Source: Methylobacterium sp. J-070 (GTDB lineage: Bacteria > Pseudomonadota > Alphaproteobacteria > Rhizobiales > Beijerinckiaceae). Taken from it: a stretch of DNA of 47,372 bases. Positions within the stretch are counted from its first letter, which is position 1. Each line of letters begins with the position of its first letter. This document shows, one piece after another, positions 1 to 7,997 of the stretch. The translations under genes were made by a program, and so were the position numbers. The DNA lies in contig NZ_JAKSXX010000218.1 of the NCBI RefSeq assembly GCF_022829385.1, positions 1 to 47,372 on the forward strand. The letters run 5' to 3'. The notes under the pieces were generated by a model. The model was not told where the DNA came from and searched no databases. It was given only the letters and a program-made list of their open reading frames with translations.

Positions 1-36
1 GCCGAACCCGAGGACGAGAGCCGAGGGTTCAGCGCG

Positions 37-306
37 ATGAAGCGAGAGCAGACGAATACGGTGGTGCCCTTTCCGGCGCATGTCGCGGCCGCCGTGGCCG
101 ACGAAGACACCGCATCGATCATTGCCGTACTCCAGGAACAGCTGGCACTCGCCCGCGAAGGCCGGTTGCGGTCGGTGGCGGTCGTCTCCGTCTCCGCGGA
201 CGGGGAAGCGATCGGGACGCAATGGTCGTGCAAGGGTGCCGACATCAGCAGCCTCATCGGCAAGCTGACGGTGCTCACCCACGACCTGATGGCAGCGCGG
301 AAGTAA
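37..306 (+). CDS. Small hypothetical protein (89 aa)
   Basis: This is an 89-residue protein that I do not recognise. It has no signal peptide or membrane segment and looks like a small soluble cytoplasmic protein. The N-terminal half is predicted helical. The middle holds a beta-like stretch (RSVAVVSVSADG) and a GTQWSCKGAD segment, and the C-terminus (about 68-86) is an amphipathic helix. A purine-rich GAGGG lies upstream of the ATG. Codon use is GC3-rich like the neighbouring genes. It stands alone: the window begins just before it and about 395 bases without a convincing gene follow. No function can be given. Confidence 0.6.
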   Translation: MKREQTNTVVPFPAHVAAAVADEDTASIIAVLQEQLALAREGRLRSVAVVSVSADGEAIGTQWSCKGADISSLIGKLTVLTHDLMAARK

Positions 307-701
307 CGGTCGGCGTCAGCCTCGGTCCACCGGACCGAGGACGCGGACCCACGGCCTTCGCGCGGGCGACGCTTTGGTCCGCGCTGGATGACGCCCGGGA
401 GTGTCGGGACCAGACCCGCACGCTTCTCCGCCTCGATCCGCGGCCGCGTCGATGGAGAGCAACCGCGTCCGCACCGGAAGACCCGCGATCCGCGCGACGC
501 CACCCGAAGCCCTTCCGCTCAACAAGCTTCTCACCAATCAGCCCGCAGTCGTTCTGCAATGCAGAACCTCTGCGGCATCTTGTTTACCGCGTTCTCGTCT
601 GTCATGCTTCGATCACGGACACGTTAAAACAGATCACGCCGGTCGCCTGCGTCCGCACAAGAGCCCGCAAGGGCCGCCAGACCGGCTGCGGAGGAAGCGT
701 C
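307..701. other. Gene-free interval with one operator-like palindrome
   Basis: Several overlapping open frames run through this stretch on both strands. None has protein-like composition or a good ribosome site, and they are typical of random GC-rich DNA. Composition dips toward A+T around 535-640. The only structured element I see is the 17-base palindrome at 551-567. The end of the interval supplies the leader and Shine-Dalgarno site of the small membrane protein at 702. Confidence 0.5.
551..567. promoter_or_regulatory. 17-bp perfect palindrome, possible operator
   Basis: The sequence GTTCTGCAATGCAGAAC has perfect 7-base arms around AAT. Its size and symmetry resemble operators of IclR-type or similar dimeric regulators. 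It lies about 135 bases upstream of the small membrane protein gene. No regulator gene is nearby, so its role is unproven and it could be a relic or chance. Confidence 0.3.
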
Positions 702-884
702 ATGTCACGGCCGATCTACCTCGCCATCGCGCTCGTCGTGTGCGGGGCCGCCCTCACGATCTTCACCGTCCTGCGGGCACCCCAGTCGAAGGAATTCGCC
801 GGGTGGGACGTGGCCTTCATGAGCGGGATCGGCGCCGTCGCCCTGGGGTTCCTGACCACACTCGTCGAGGTGATCACCGGATAG
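702..884 (+). CDS. Small two-helix membrane protein (60 aa)
   Basis: This 60-residue protein appears to be two transmembrane helices, about residues 5-24 (IYLAIALVVCGAALTIFTVL) and 38-58 (AFMSGIGAVALGFLTTLVEV), joined by a short polar loop with KEFAGWD. The ATG at 702 is preceded at good spacing by GGAGGA, which decides this start over the much longer upstream open frame. Nothing in the sequence shows a function. Proteins of this kind are common as uncharacterised inner-membrane peptides in Methylobacterium-like genomes. It appears monocistronic. Confidence 0.6.
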   Translation: MSRPIYLAIALVVCGAALTIFTVLRAPQSKEFAGWDVAFMSGIGAVALGFLTTLVEVITG

Positions 885-1117
885 CCTCCGGGCGACGATC
901 GCCCGCCGGACCGCTCCGTCCAAACCAGGACGTCCGGCGCGGGGACCCGGCGCCGGCGACCGTTAATCGACCCTCTCGCTACGCTGAATAATGGCGCGAT
1001 CTGCACCAAAAACTCATAATTCACATTCCAGCGCACTTACCGACAATTTGATGCATTTCGAAAACCCCGCCTGAAGGCGCGTGCCCGATCCTGGCTGCGC
1101 AGTTCCAAGAGGCGGCG

Positions 1118-1405
1118 ATGTTCGAACGACGCAGCACCCCGCGCACGCGCCTGAATGAAGCCGGCAGCATCTCGGTCGACGAGCATCGCAGCCTGCCGTG
1201 CATCGTCTACGACCGATCGGCCGGCGGCATCCGCATCGCCCTCCCGGAGGCCGAGATCGTGCCGGAGCATTTCGTTCTCAGCATCGACGCGAGCAACGAG
1301 TTCCTCGTCTGCCGGGCGGTCTGGCGCAAGGCGGAGGAGATCGGAGCGACGACCGACCTGCCCGCAGCCGCGGGCTCGGACGGCCGGGCGTTCGCCTGCG
1401 CCTGA
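1118..1405 (+). CDS. PilZ-domain protein
   Basis: This is a 95-residue single-domain protein of the PilZ family, which bind cyclic di-GMP. The N-terminal arginine motif (RRSTPR, residues 4-9) and the D-x-S-x-x-G type motif (DRSAGG, 32-37) are both present, followed by strands IRIALP and a hydrophobic FLVCRAVWRK strand near residues 66-75. The last 20 residues (DLPAAAGSDG...) are not typical of the barrel and may be a degenerate tail. AGAGG precedes the ATG. The region just upstream (about 960-1070) is unusually A+T-rich and is the likely promoter. As a stand-alone PilZ it may be a c-di-GMP receptor. The diguanylate cyclase PleD is encoded elsewhere in this window, but a link is only inference. 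Confidence 0.8.
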   Translation: MFERRSTPRTRLNEAGSISVDEHRSLPCIVYDRSAGGIRIALPEAEIVPEHFVLSIDASNEFLVCRAVWRKAEEIGATTDLPAAAGSDGRAFACA

Positions 1406-1538
1406 AGCCGCCCGACGCGGCGGTGACGGGCTGCGCCGGTCCGGCACGCCGGGTCTGCGGCACCTTCCCGCGGGTCAGCCGTTTCCCGTCGGGCGCCGAC
1501 GCACGGCGCTGAGGCCAGCGCCACCGCGGGAACAGCCC

Positions 1539-1715
1539 ATGCCGGATCCGAAGACGCCCGACGCGGACGACGGTCCCGATCTGCCCCAAGGCCTGCCGAC
1601 GCCGCCGAACACCGGCGAGATGCCGCCTCCGCGACTCCCGCCCGCCCCTGAGGACGGTCCGGCGCCGCCGCAGGAAGAACCCCGTCCGGATCTCGACCCG
1701 GGGCCGAAGCGGTGA
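1539..1715 (+). CDS. Proline-rich small hypothetical protein
   Basis: This 58-residue, very Pro/Asp/Glu-rich peptide (about one third proline) has no hydrophobic segment and is probably disordered. The ATG follows a GGGAA stretch. Its stop codon overlaps the GTG of the next gene (GTGA at 1712-1715), which suggests translational coupling. Low-complexity reading frames arise easily in such GC-rich DNA, so this call rests mainly on that coupling. No function can be assigned. Confidence 0.4.
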   Translation: MPDPKTPDADDGPDLPQGLPTPPNTGEMPPPRLPPAPEDGPAPPQEEPRPDLDPGPKR

Positions 1716-2041
1716 CGCGGACGCGTCCCGTCCGGGCGGGCCGCGCCCTGCGTCGCCGTCCCGGTGCGCGGACAGCCAGGGCCTGGCGCGCGCTCGTGTG
1801 CGGGGGCTTGGCGGCCGGGATCGGATGGCCCGCCGGGATTGCGGCCGCCGAGCAGCCGCTCTCCATCGAGCGCCTCGGCGCGGACGGATGGGAGGTCGCC
1901 GGCTATGCCGGGACCCTCGACAATCGCTCGTCGCTGATCCTGTTCCGCAGAAAGGACAGGACCTACCTGATCCAGTGCTCGATCCTGTACGACGTGACGC
2001 GCAATCCGCGTGTGGTCACGAACTGCTATGAATTGCACTGA
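1712..2041 (+). CDS. Small secreted hypothetical protein
   Basis: This is a 109-residue protein. An Arg-rich N-terminus is followed by a hydrophobic stretch with small residues (CGGLAAGIGWPAGIAAA, about 30-46) that looks like an export signal, with cleavage near AAA-EQ. The mature part is short and beta-like (GWEVAGYAGTLDN, SSLILFRRKDRTYLIQCSIL) and contains two cysteines that could pair. The GTG start overlaps the stop of the upstream proline-rich peptide by four bases. This looks like one of the small periplasmic proteins common in the genus. I do not recognise a family. Confidence 0.6.
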   Translation: MTRTRPVRAGRALRRRPGARTARAWRALVCGGLAAGIGWPAGIAAAEQPLSIERLGADGWEVAGYAGTLDNRSSLILFRRKDRTYLIQCSILYDVTRNPRVVTNCYELH

Positions 2042-2070
2042 GGCGCGCCGAACCCGGCCGCGCCGGGTCC

Positions 2071-2289
2071 TCACTCCCAGTCGATGTTCAGCGACCGCTC
2101 GAAGGCGCTCGCCGACATCTCCTTTCCCTTCGGATCGGCGACCGTGATCTCGCGGAACCCGCGCCGGGCCAGTTCCCAGGTCTTCTCCATGGCCTGCTCG
2201 TCGGTCCCGCAGGCGAACGACATGACGCGCCCGGACGGATCGATCCCCTTGACGGTGAACACAACGCACTCCTCGCTCTCATCCCACAT
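2071..2289 (-). CDS. Small hypothetical protein (72 aa)
   Basis: This 72-residue soluble protein starts MWDESEECVVFTVKG. It has an alternating beta strand, a helix around residues 31-44 (EQAMEKTWELARRG), a strand (REITVADPKG) and an acidic C-terminus ending IDWE. The layout resembles a small beta-alpha-beta fold. The ATG at 2289 is chosen over longer upstream starts because the extra N-terminal residues are low-complexity. It is convergent with the secreted protein ending at 2041. I do not recognise a named family. Confidence 0.6.
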   Translation of the reverse strand: MWDESEECVVFTVKGIDPSGRVMSFACGTDEQAMEKTWELARRGFREITVADPKGKEMSASAFERSLNIDWE

Positions 2290-2382
2290 ATAGCGCTGTC
2301 GCGGCGATCCCGCTCCTCCAGACCGTACGACGCGGGAGCCGGACTGTCCGTCGCGCGTTGACCGGTGGCAGGAAGGGCCCGG

Positions 2383-2568
2383 ATGACGAACCCACGCGCG
2401 ATCGAGCCACAGGAGCACGGCTCCGCACCGCTCGAACCGGAGCCCGGCGAGCCCGAGCCGGCCGGCGTCACCGGGTCGCCGTCGATCCCCGAAGAGGGTC
2501 CCGAAGTCGGCCTGTCGCAGAAGGGCAGCGGCGAGAAGGCCGTCGTCCGGCGCGAGACCGAGATCTGA
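2383..2568 (+). CDS. Small acidic hypothetical protein
   Basis: This 61-residue protein starts MTNPRAIEPQEHG and is rich in Glu, Pro and Gly, with a basic tail (KAVVRRETEI). It has no membrane segment and is likely disordered. AGGAAGGG lies upstream of the ATG at 2383 and favours this start over an in-frame one 18 bases earlier. Function unknown. The confidence is limited by the low-complexity sequence. Confidence 0.45.
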   Translation: MTNPRAIEPQEHGSAPLEPEPGEPEPAGVTGSPSIPEEGPEVGLSQKGSGEKAVVRRETEI

Positions 2569-2773
2569 GGGGTTCCGACCCGGAACGGCGACGATCGGCG
2601 CGGTCGGCGCGTGCCCCGAGCCGACCGCGCCATGCGGCTTACGAAGAAGGGGGTAGGGTGGACAATCTGCGTTTCGACGTCGCGCCTGCGACGGGCGCCC
2701 GCATCGGCAGAGACCGGCAGGCCAGGTCCGTCGCGTATCGAGCCCGTTCCATTGGACCGGGGCGGGGACGCGG

Positions 2774-3016
2774 ATGATTTACACGGAGGTTGGTCGGCTC
2801 GCGGACGAGAGCCTGCGGCTGGGCCTGCGTCAGGCCGAGACCGCCGTCCTGCTCGGGGTAGCCATGCAGTGGGCCTGGCTGGAGATGTACCGCGGCGGCT
2901 ACGACGCTGCGGCGGCCGCGCTGGAGGCCGGCCGGGATCAGCGGGCGCGGACGCGCCGGCTGATCCGCCGTGGGGTCGCCCCGGCGGCGGCGGCCCGGAC
3001 CCTGCACGTCGTCTGA
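2774..3016 (+). CDS. Small helical hypothetical protein
   Basis: This is an 80-residue, mostly alpha-helical protein. Residues 8-35 (about LADESLRLGLRQAETAVL) and 45-75 form Ala/Arg-rich helices. One segment around residues 25-37 (AVLLGVAMQWAWL) is hydrophobic but too short to be a clear transmembrane helix. A GGGGACG stretch precedes the ATG. The gene is isolated. No family was recognised. Confidence 0.5.
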   Translation: MIYTEVGRLADESLRLGLRQAETAVLLGVAMQWAWLEMYRGGYDAAAAALEAGRDQRARTRRLIRRGVAPAAAARTLHVV

Positions 3017-3214
3017 CGCCCGAGGGGTGGGCGGCAAGCGTCTGGCCGTCGGGACGTGCCCGACGGAAGCGCCCGTTGCCGGATCCGCCACCGGCCCATC
3101 ATGGCGGCGCGTTGAACCCGAAACTCTGCACCCTTCGCGATCGCCGGGCGATCGCGATCTGCTCCGTCGGGCCGGAGGGGAACGGGTGAGCTCCCGCAGC
3201 CTCCGGCGCCACGC

Positions 3215-3466
3215 TCAGCGCCGCGTCTCGGCGGAGGCTTGAACCATCCGGTGATCGATCGCCGAGACCGTGCTGCGGCGCGTGACCGGCGCGCTCACCG
3301 GCTGAGGCGTGGTCGTCAGTTCATCCATCGGATGGATCTGCCTGATGTCCCGGGCCTGCTCCCGGTAGAGCGGCGGCGTCAGGTGGAGGCGGTCGTCCGC
3401 GGCGGCGGACCCGCTCACGGCGGCCGAGGCAAACGCGGCCGACGCGAGGATGAGGATCGTGCGCAT
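3215..3466 (-). CDS. Small secreted hypothetical protein
   Basis: This is an 83-residue exported peptide. It has a textbook signal sequence (MRTILILASAAFASAAVSGS, cleavage near SAAA-DD). The mature region is polar and has no cysteine. It contains REQARDIRQIHPMDELTTT and a Thr/Arg-rich tail. It is probably a periplasmic peptide. The upstream region (3467-3720) is A+T-richer than average and may carry its promoter. Function unknown. Confidence 0.6.
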   Translation of the reverse strand: MRTILILASAAFASAAVSGSAAADDRLHLTPPLYREQARDIRQIHPMDELTTTPQPVSAPVTRRSTVSAIDHRMVQASAETRR

Positions 3467-3861
3467 GGTGCGTCTCCGTTTCGATCACGAGCTGCAATCG
3501 ACGCCCTATGACACCACGAATTTGTGCGCTGCGGTATGATCGTTGCGCAATGCAGCATATCGCAGGGCTGGAAAGGTACTGCAATGTTTGGAAGACCTCT
3601 CGGGCATTCCATACGGGCGACCATTGCATGAGCCATGCATTCGGCGCAGAGGCACAAAATTTCCACTTCCGGGTTTCAAATTTGAATTGATGCCGGACCA
3701 GATTTTATTTTCGGTCGTGGGCGCAGACGGGCGATTCTCGCCTCGCACGTTCGGGCGAGGACGGGCCTCGACGCGCGACACGAATCGGCAACATGTTCGC
3801 CAGATCCGCGTCACACGGGCACGCTAGAGATCTGCGACGCACCAAGCACCCGGAGCGAGAG
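3467..3861. other. Gene-free, relatively A+T-rich interval
   Basis: I see no convincing gene here. Short open frames exist but lack ribosome sites and family features. The stretch 3530-3720 is clearly richer in A+T than the rest of the window. It contains the dyad TGCATG-AGC-CATGCA (3625-3639) and a TTGCGCAA palindrome (3544-3551). It lies between two divergently transcribed small genes, so it probably holds promoters for both. Confidence 0.45.
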
Positions 3862-4089
3862 ATGACGCCCGCCGATCTCGACAAGCGCGCCGAACTGACC
3901 GTCTGGGCCCGGCGCTCCCCCGGCCGCTCCGCCGAGGGCCGGCCATTCGCGACCCTGCGCGAGGCGCTCGCCGCGGCCACGCAGGCGATCGAGGCCGAGG
4001 ACGCGCAGCCCTGGATCATCACGGAAGCGGGGGACATCCTGTCGCCGCGCTGGATCCGGGCCAACACCCGCGGGCGCGCGCTGCAATAG
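3862..4089 (+). CDS. Small hypothetical protein (75 aa)
   Basis: This is a 75-residue soluble protein starting MTPADLDKRAELTVW. Predicted helices lie around residues 27-46 (FATLREALAAATQAIEAEDA), followed by PWIITEAGDILSP and a basic C-terminus. The ATG follows GAGCGAGAG. The pattern of helix, then 'W-I-I-T-x-x-G' strand, then 'L-x-P-R-W-I' is seen in short uncharacterised alphaproteobacterial proteins, but I cannot name a family. An upstream in-frame start at 3793 would only add a low-quality extension. Confidence 0.6.
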   Translation: MTPADLDKRAELTVWARRSPGRSAEGRPFATLREALAAATQAIEAEDAQPWIITEAGDILSPRWIRANTRGRALQ

Positions 4090-4147
4090 GCGCGTCCGCG
4101 ACGGGCCTCCGGACGCGGCCGGGCGCGGTCCCGGCGGGTCGGAGCGT

Positions 4148-4471
4148 TCAGCAGCCGATGCAGATGTCGTGCACGACGTGCTCGTGCTTCGGGCCGGTGC
4201 GCTGGTTCGGAAGCTGCCCGTCGACGGATCGGAACCCGCCGCCGAGCACCCGGGGCCGCCGGCGGCCGCCGGTGAGATCGGCCTGCGGCACGACCGGCAC
4301 CGGTGGGACCGCCGCAGGCGGCGGCAAGGCTGGGGCTCCGTTCGCCATGCCGGGTTCGGGCAGCGTCAGGGCCATGCCGGGCATCGGCGGCGCCTGCGCG
4401 AACTCACCCGCTCGAGCCGACAGCGGGGCGGCGGCGAGGGCCGCGAGGATGAGCCGGCTCCGAGGACGCAT
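4148..4471 (-). CDS. Secreted proline-rich hypothetical protein
   Basis: This is a 107-residue exported protein. The signal peptide (about residues 1-21, RLILAALAAAPLSARAGE) is followed by a Pro/Ala/Met-rich segment. The C-terminal part (about 66-107) ends KHEHVVHDICIGC, so it carries two cysteines and several histidines that could bind metal or form a disulfide. A strong AGGAG lies upstream of the ATG at 4471. The two minus-strand genes upstream, at 4534 and 4860, also encode secreted small or low-complexity proteins, and the three may share an operon (gaps of 62 and 77 bases). Function unknown. Confidence 0.6.
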   Translation of the reverse strand: MRPRSRLILAALAAAPLSARAGEFAQAPPMPGMALTLPEPGMANGAPALPPPAAVPPVPVVPQADLTGGRRRPRVLGGGFRSVDGQLPNQRTGPKHEHVVHDICIGC

Positions 4472-4533
4472 CACGCATTCTCCTGGCTCTGGCGCCGGCG
4501 CGGGTCCGCGCCGGCGGCGTTCCGGTTCGCCCT

Positions 4534-4782
4534 TCAGTACGCTCGCCCAAAATAGGGCTGGGAGACCGGACGGTAGCGGTCGCTCACCGGCCAGGTGTAG
4601 GGCTGATCCTTGCCGGTGCGCAGGGCCGACCCGAACTTCGGCTCCGTGAAGCCGATCCCGTGCAGGCCCGAGGCGTGGCCGGCTCCCCGAGCCTTCGGAC
4701 CCGCGTCGCGCGCCAGCGCCGCGCTCGAGATCCCCAGAGCGAGAACGGCCGCCACCGAGATGCGGCCCAGATTGACGTTCAT
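4534..4782 (-). CDS. Small secreted hypothetical protein
   Basis: This is an 82-residue exported protein. The signal sequence is residues 1-24 (ISVAAVLALGISSAALA, cleavage before RD). The mature part is Gly/Tyr/Pro-rich, with GIGFTEPKFGSALRTGKDQP and a C-terminus ending YFGRAY. AGGAGG sits at ideal spacing before the ATG at 4782. It lies between two other secreted-protein genes on the same strand. Function unknown. Confidence 0.65.
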   Translation of the reverse strand: MNVNLGRISVAAVLALGISSAALARDAGPKARGAGHASGLHGIGFTEPKFGSALRTGKDQPYTWPVSDRYRPVSQPYFGRAY

Positions 4783-4859
4783 CCCTGCCTCCTGTCCCGG
4801 CCGAGGTGCCGGCACTGAATGAACGGCAGCGCTTGTGCGCGGTTCCGCGCGGCCGCCGG

Positions 4860-5732
4860 TCAGAACGTGCCGCCACCGCCGAGACAGGCTTCGGCCGGGA
4901 TCCCGCCGCAGACGTCGCCGGTCCGGGTCGTCGCAGCCCCTGCACCGCCGATGCCCGCACCGCCGGTCGCACCCCCGCCGGCCTGCGCCGTGGGCGTCGC
5001 CGCGACGAGGTCCCGGCCCGCGGTCGCGTTCGATCCGGCGGCGATCCCGGCGCCGCCCGACCCGGCGCCGCCTCCGGACGTCGTCCCCGACGTGGCGACG
5101 CTCGCGCCGGTGCCCTGATTCGCGGGGCCGAAGGCACCGGACGTGACGGACCCGGTTCCGCCCGTGCCCAGGCCGGTGCTGCTGGACCCGGACGCGGTCA
5201 CGGCCGAGCCGAAGCTCCGACCGCCCGTCGTCGCGCCGCCCCCGAGGTTCAGCGCGCCGGACGGCGACAGCAGGGTGTTGCCCGACAGCGAGCTCTGTCC
5301 TCCGCCCGAGACGCCGAAGCCGATCCGTGTCCCGGCGGCGCCGATCGTGTTGCTGATCCCGCCCGATCCCGGCGGCGATCCGATGATCCCGGCCCCCCCG
5401 GTGGTCCCGGCCCCTCCGGTGGTCCCGGACCCCGAGGCGCCGAGCTGGCCCGCGCCGAGGCCGGTCCCGGTGGGCGCCCCGATCGAGCCGCCCCCGCCGC
5501 CGCCGCCCGCGAGGCTGAGCTGTCCGGCATTCACCAGGCCGCCGGTCTGCGCCGAGAGGGTGGGGAAGGGTCCGGTCGTCGAGCCGCCCCCGAGACTGAG
5601 CTGGCCCGGATTGGCGGTGGCCGTGAGCGGCTCCAGCGAGGCCGAATTCGGCACCGTCGCGGTGGCCGACAGGCTCTGGGCCGCGGCCGGGCCGGCGAGG
5701 GTGAGCAGCACGGTGGCGAGGATGACCCGCAT
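4860..5732 (-). CDS. Glycine-rich secreted repeat protein
   Basis: This is a 290-residue exported protein. The signal peptide is MRVILATVLLTLAGPAAAQS, with cleavage near AAA-Q. The mature chain is Gly/Ser/Thr/Ala-rich low complexity, with repeated short motifs such as GQLSLGGG, GTTGGAGTTGG and LGTGGTGSVTSG. The only cysteines form a C-terminal pair (VCGGIPAEACLGGGG), which could make a disulfide. The ATG at 5732 is supported by the signal peptide directly behind it; a longer in-frame extension is non-protein-like. Such Gly-rich chains resemble surface or matrix material, or passenger-like sequence without an autotransporter barrel. A DNA-level direct repeat around 5391-5429 encodes the TTGGAG units and could change copy number. 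Confidence 0.6.
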   Translation of the reverse strand: MRVILATVLLTLAGPAAAQSLSATATVPNSASLEPLTATANPGQLSLGGGSTTGPFPTLSAQTGGLVNAGQLSLAGGGGGGGSIGAPTGTGLGAGQLGASGSGTTGGAGTTGGAGIIGSPPGSGGISNTIGAAGTRIGFGVSGGGQSSLSGNTLLSPSGALNLGGGATTGGRSFGSAVTASGSSSTGLGTGGTGSVTSGAFGPANQGTGASVATSGTTSGGGAGSGGAGIAAGSNATAGRDLVAATPTAQAGGGATGGAGIGGAGAATTRTGDVCGGIPAEACLGGGGTF

Positions 5733-5912
5733 GACGACCTCCGCAAGGGGCTTCAGGGGCCAACGAATCCGCGGCCGGGGCGGGTTCCGGTGGCGCGCTG
5801 TCGCGGGCCGCGGGGCCATGTCCGGCGGGGCGCGACGCCGATCCGGACGGCCGGCCTTCATCCTGCCGGAAAGGCGGTGTCGTGTCGGGCGGATCCGCTC
5901 CAATCTGCGATC

Positions 5913-7997
5913 GTGCCGTTGCCCGAATCCTTCGCCTCAGGCTTGCGCCATGCCGGCTGGCTCGCCGGCCTGCCGGCGCTCGCGCTGACCTGGGCGAGCG
6001 CGACCCTCTACGCCGCCCCGCGGATCGCCGACCGGATCGAGGCGGCGGGCGCGCCGGTGGCGGCGGGGACCGATACCGGCACCGGCGAGCCCTGGCTGCG
6101 GCTCGAGGCCCGGGGCCGCGATCTCCTGGCGGCCGGCGAGGCGCCGGATGCCGCTGCGCGAGCCGCCGCGCTCACCCGCCTCGCCGCCCTGGAGGGCCCC
6201 CGACGGATCGTCTCGGAGGTCGGCCTCGTCGAGACCGCCGCGCCGTTCGAGTGGACCGCGCGCCGCACGGGACCGGACCGGGTGACCCTGGAGGGCAGCC
6301 GCCCGGCGGAGATCGGCCGGCGGGCCCTGGAGGCGCGGGTCACCGGGGCGCTCGGCCCCGGCACCGCCCTCGACGACACCGCCCGGGCGGCCCGGGGGGC
6401 GCCCCCGGACTTCCCGAGTGCGGCGGCGTTCCTGGCGGCCCGGCTCTCCGGCCTCGCCAAGGGCGGCCGGGCCTCGCTCAGCGACACCGTGCTCAGCCTG
6501 TCGGGCGAGGCCGTGGACGTGCCCGCCTACGAGGCGCTCCGGGCCGCCCTGTCGGATCCGCCGGAGGGCTTCAGCGTCGGGCGGATCGAGATCCTGCCGC
6601 CCCTCGTTCCGCACTACCGGTTCGCCGTGGAGAAGACCGCCCGGGGGGTCGCGCTCGACGGGTTCGCGCCCTCCGCCCCCGACCTGGAGGCCGCCCGGCG
6701 CGCCGCCACCGAGGCCGCCGCCGGCGGGGCGGTGGACGACCGGCTGCTGCTGGGCCGCGGCCTCGACCCGGCGATCGATCCCAAGAGCCTGATCGCCTTC
6801 GCGTTCCGGCTCGCCGACCTGATCCAGACCGGCCACGTCGCCTTCGCGGACGGCGCCGTCTCGGTGACCGGGGACGCCATCGACGGGCAGGCCATCCCGG
6901 ACGCGGAGGCGCTGATGCGCGACGCCCGGCCCGCCGGCGTGAAGGCCGGGCCGGTGGCGCTGACGGCGCGGCCGCTCTCGCCCTACCGGGTGACGCTCCG
7001 CCGGACCGCGGACGCGGTCACGCTCACCGGGCACGTGCCGGACGCACGCACCCGGGAGCGGGTGCTCGACGCCCTGAAGCCGCGCCTGTTCCGCGAGCCC
7101 GTGATCGACCGCACCCGCCTCGCCGAGGGGGCGCCCCCCGATCTCGGCGAGGCCCTCGTCGCCGCGGTCCCCCTGGTGACGGACCTTGCCGCCGGCGAGG
7201 TCGCGGTCTCCGACCGGGCCCTGACCCTGACCGGCGAGAGCCTCTACCGCGAGAGCGCCGCCCGCGCGCCCGACCGGCTGGCCGCGGCGCTGCCCCCGGG
7301 CTGGACCGGGCGGGCTTCGGTGTCGGCCCGCCAGCCGGCGGAGCGGCGCGACCCGGAGACCTGCCGGGCGGAGGTCGCCGCCATCCTGGCGCGGGCGAGC
7401 CTGCGCTTCCCGGCGGGCAGCACCGTGCTGGCGCCGGCCTTCTACCCCACGCTCGACGCGCTGGCCGCCCTGGCCAGGGCGTGCCCGTCGCTGCGCCTCG
7501 CGGTCTCGGGCCCGGCGGACCCGGCCAAGGCGTCCCCGACGCCGCCACCGCCGCCAGCCCCCGCGCCCGCCGCCGAACCCGCCCGGGTCGCCAGCGCGGC
7601 CAAGCCGGAGATGCCCGACAAGCCCGCGGCAACGTCTGGCAAGCCCGCGGCGACGCACGACAAGCCCGCGATGACGCCCGACACGCCCGCGGCGGGAACC
7701 GGCTCGGCCGGGAAGGCCGTCGCCGGAAAGGCCGCCCCCGCCAAAACGGACGCGGCCAAGACGGACGCGGCCAAGACGGAGCCGTCCAGGAAGGACGCCG
7801 CCCGGGCGGATGCGGGCGGCCGCGGCAAGGCGGCGAAGAAGCCCGCCGAGGCCGTTGAGGCGCCGCCGGAGGATCTGGCCCGGCTGCGCGCGCAGGCCGT
7901 GGTGGAGTATCTGCTGCAGGCCGGGGCCCGCCCGGATCAGGTCAGCGCCGGGCCGGACGGGCCGGCCGGGCCGGTCGCCTTCGCGCTGCTGCCGTGA
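5913..7997 (+). CDS. BON-repeat / OmpA-like protein with disordered insertion
   Basis: This is a 694-residue protein starting at a GTG (PLPESFASGLRHAGW). A hydrophobic segment at residues 10-30 anchors or exports it. Residues about 40-475 form at least three copies of a roughly 150-residue unit that contains a 'P-Y/H-R-x ... GVxLDGFxPxA' strand-turn motif, reminiscent of tandem BON-like domains. Residues about 480-540 and 650-694 look like the two halves of an OmpA-type peptidoglycan-binding domain: LRFPAGSTVLAPAFYPTLDA, then LARLRAQAVVEYLLQAGARP. Between them is an insertion of about 110 residues rich in Lys/Ala/Pro with KPAAT and KTDAA repeats. The domain lacks the usual GHTD aspartate motif (here SGPADP), so peptidoglycan binding is uncertain. 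It probably sits in the periplasm or envelope. Long frames on the opposite strand are shadows. Confidence 0.7.
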   Translation: MPLPESFASGLRHAGWLAGLPALALTWASATLYAAPRIADRIEAAGAPVAAGTDTGTGEPWLRLEARGRDLLAAGEAPDAAARAAALTRLAALEGPRRIVSEVGLVETAAPFEWTARRTGPDRVTLEGSRPAEIGRRALEARVTGALGPGTALDDTARAARGAPPDFPSAAAFLAARLSGLAKGGRASLSDTVLSLSGEAVDVPAYEALRAALSDPPEGFSVGRIEILPPLVPHYRFAVEKTARGVALDGFAPSAPDLEAARRAATEAAAGGAVDDRLLLGRGLDPAIDPKSLIAFAFRLADLIQTGHVAFADGAVSVTGDAIDGQAIPDAEALMRDARPAGVKAGPVALTARPLSPYRVTLRRTADAVTLTGHVPDARTRERVLDALKPRLFREPVIDRTRLAEGAPPDLGEALVAAVPLVTDLAAGEVAVSDRALTLTGESLYRESAARAPDRLAAALPPGWTGRASVSARQPAERRDPETCRAEVAAILARASLRFPAGSTVLAPAFYPTLDALAALARACPSLRLAVSGPADPAKASPTPPPPPAPAPAAEPARVASAAKPEMPDKPAATSGKPAATHDKPAMTPDTPAAGTGSAGKAVAGKAAPAKTDAAKTDAAKTEPSRKDAARADAGGRGKAAKKPAEAVEAPPEDLARLRAQAVVEYLLQAGARPDQVSAGPDGPAGPVAFALLP

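Noticed and set aside
3508..3690. A 60-codon frame (start MTPRICALRYDRCAMQHIAG) in the A+T-rich interval
   Set aside because: It has no ribosome site, many rare-type residues (Cys, His, Met) and no hydrophobic or repeated pattern. It looks like chance in promoter DNA.
4806..5912. In-frame upstream extension of the OmpA-like gene that would make a protein of about 1060 residues
   Set aside because: The extension lies opposite the Gly-rich secreted gene and is random-looking. The signal or anchor segment begins only after the GTG at 5913.
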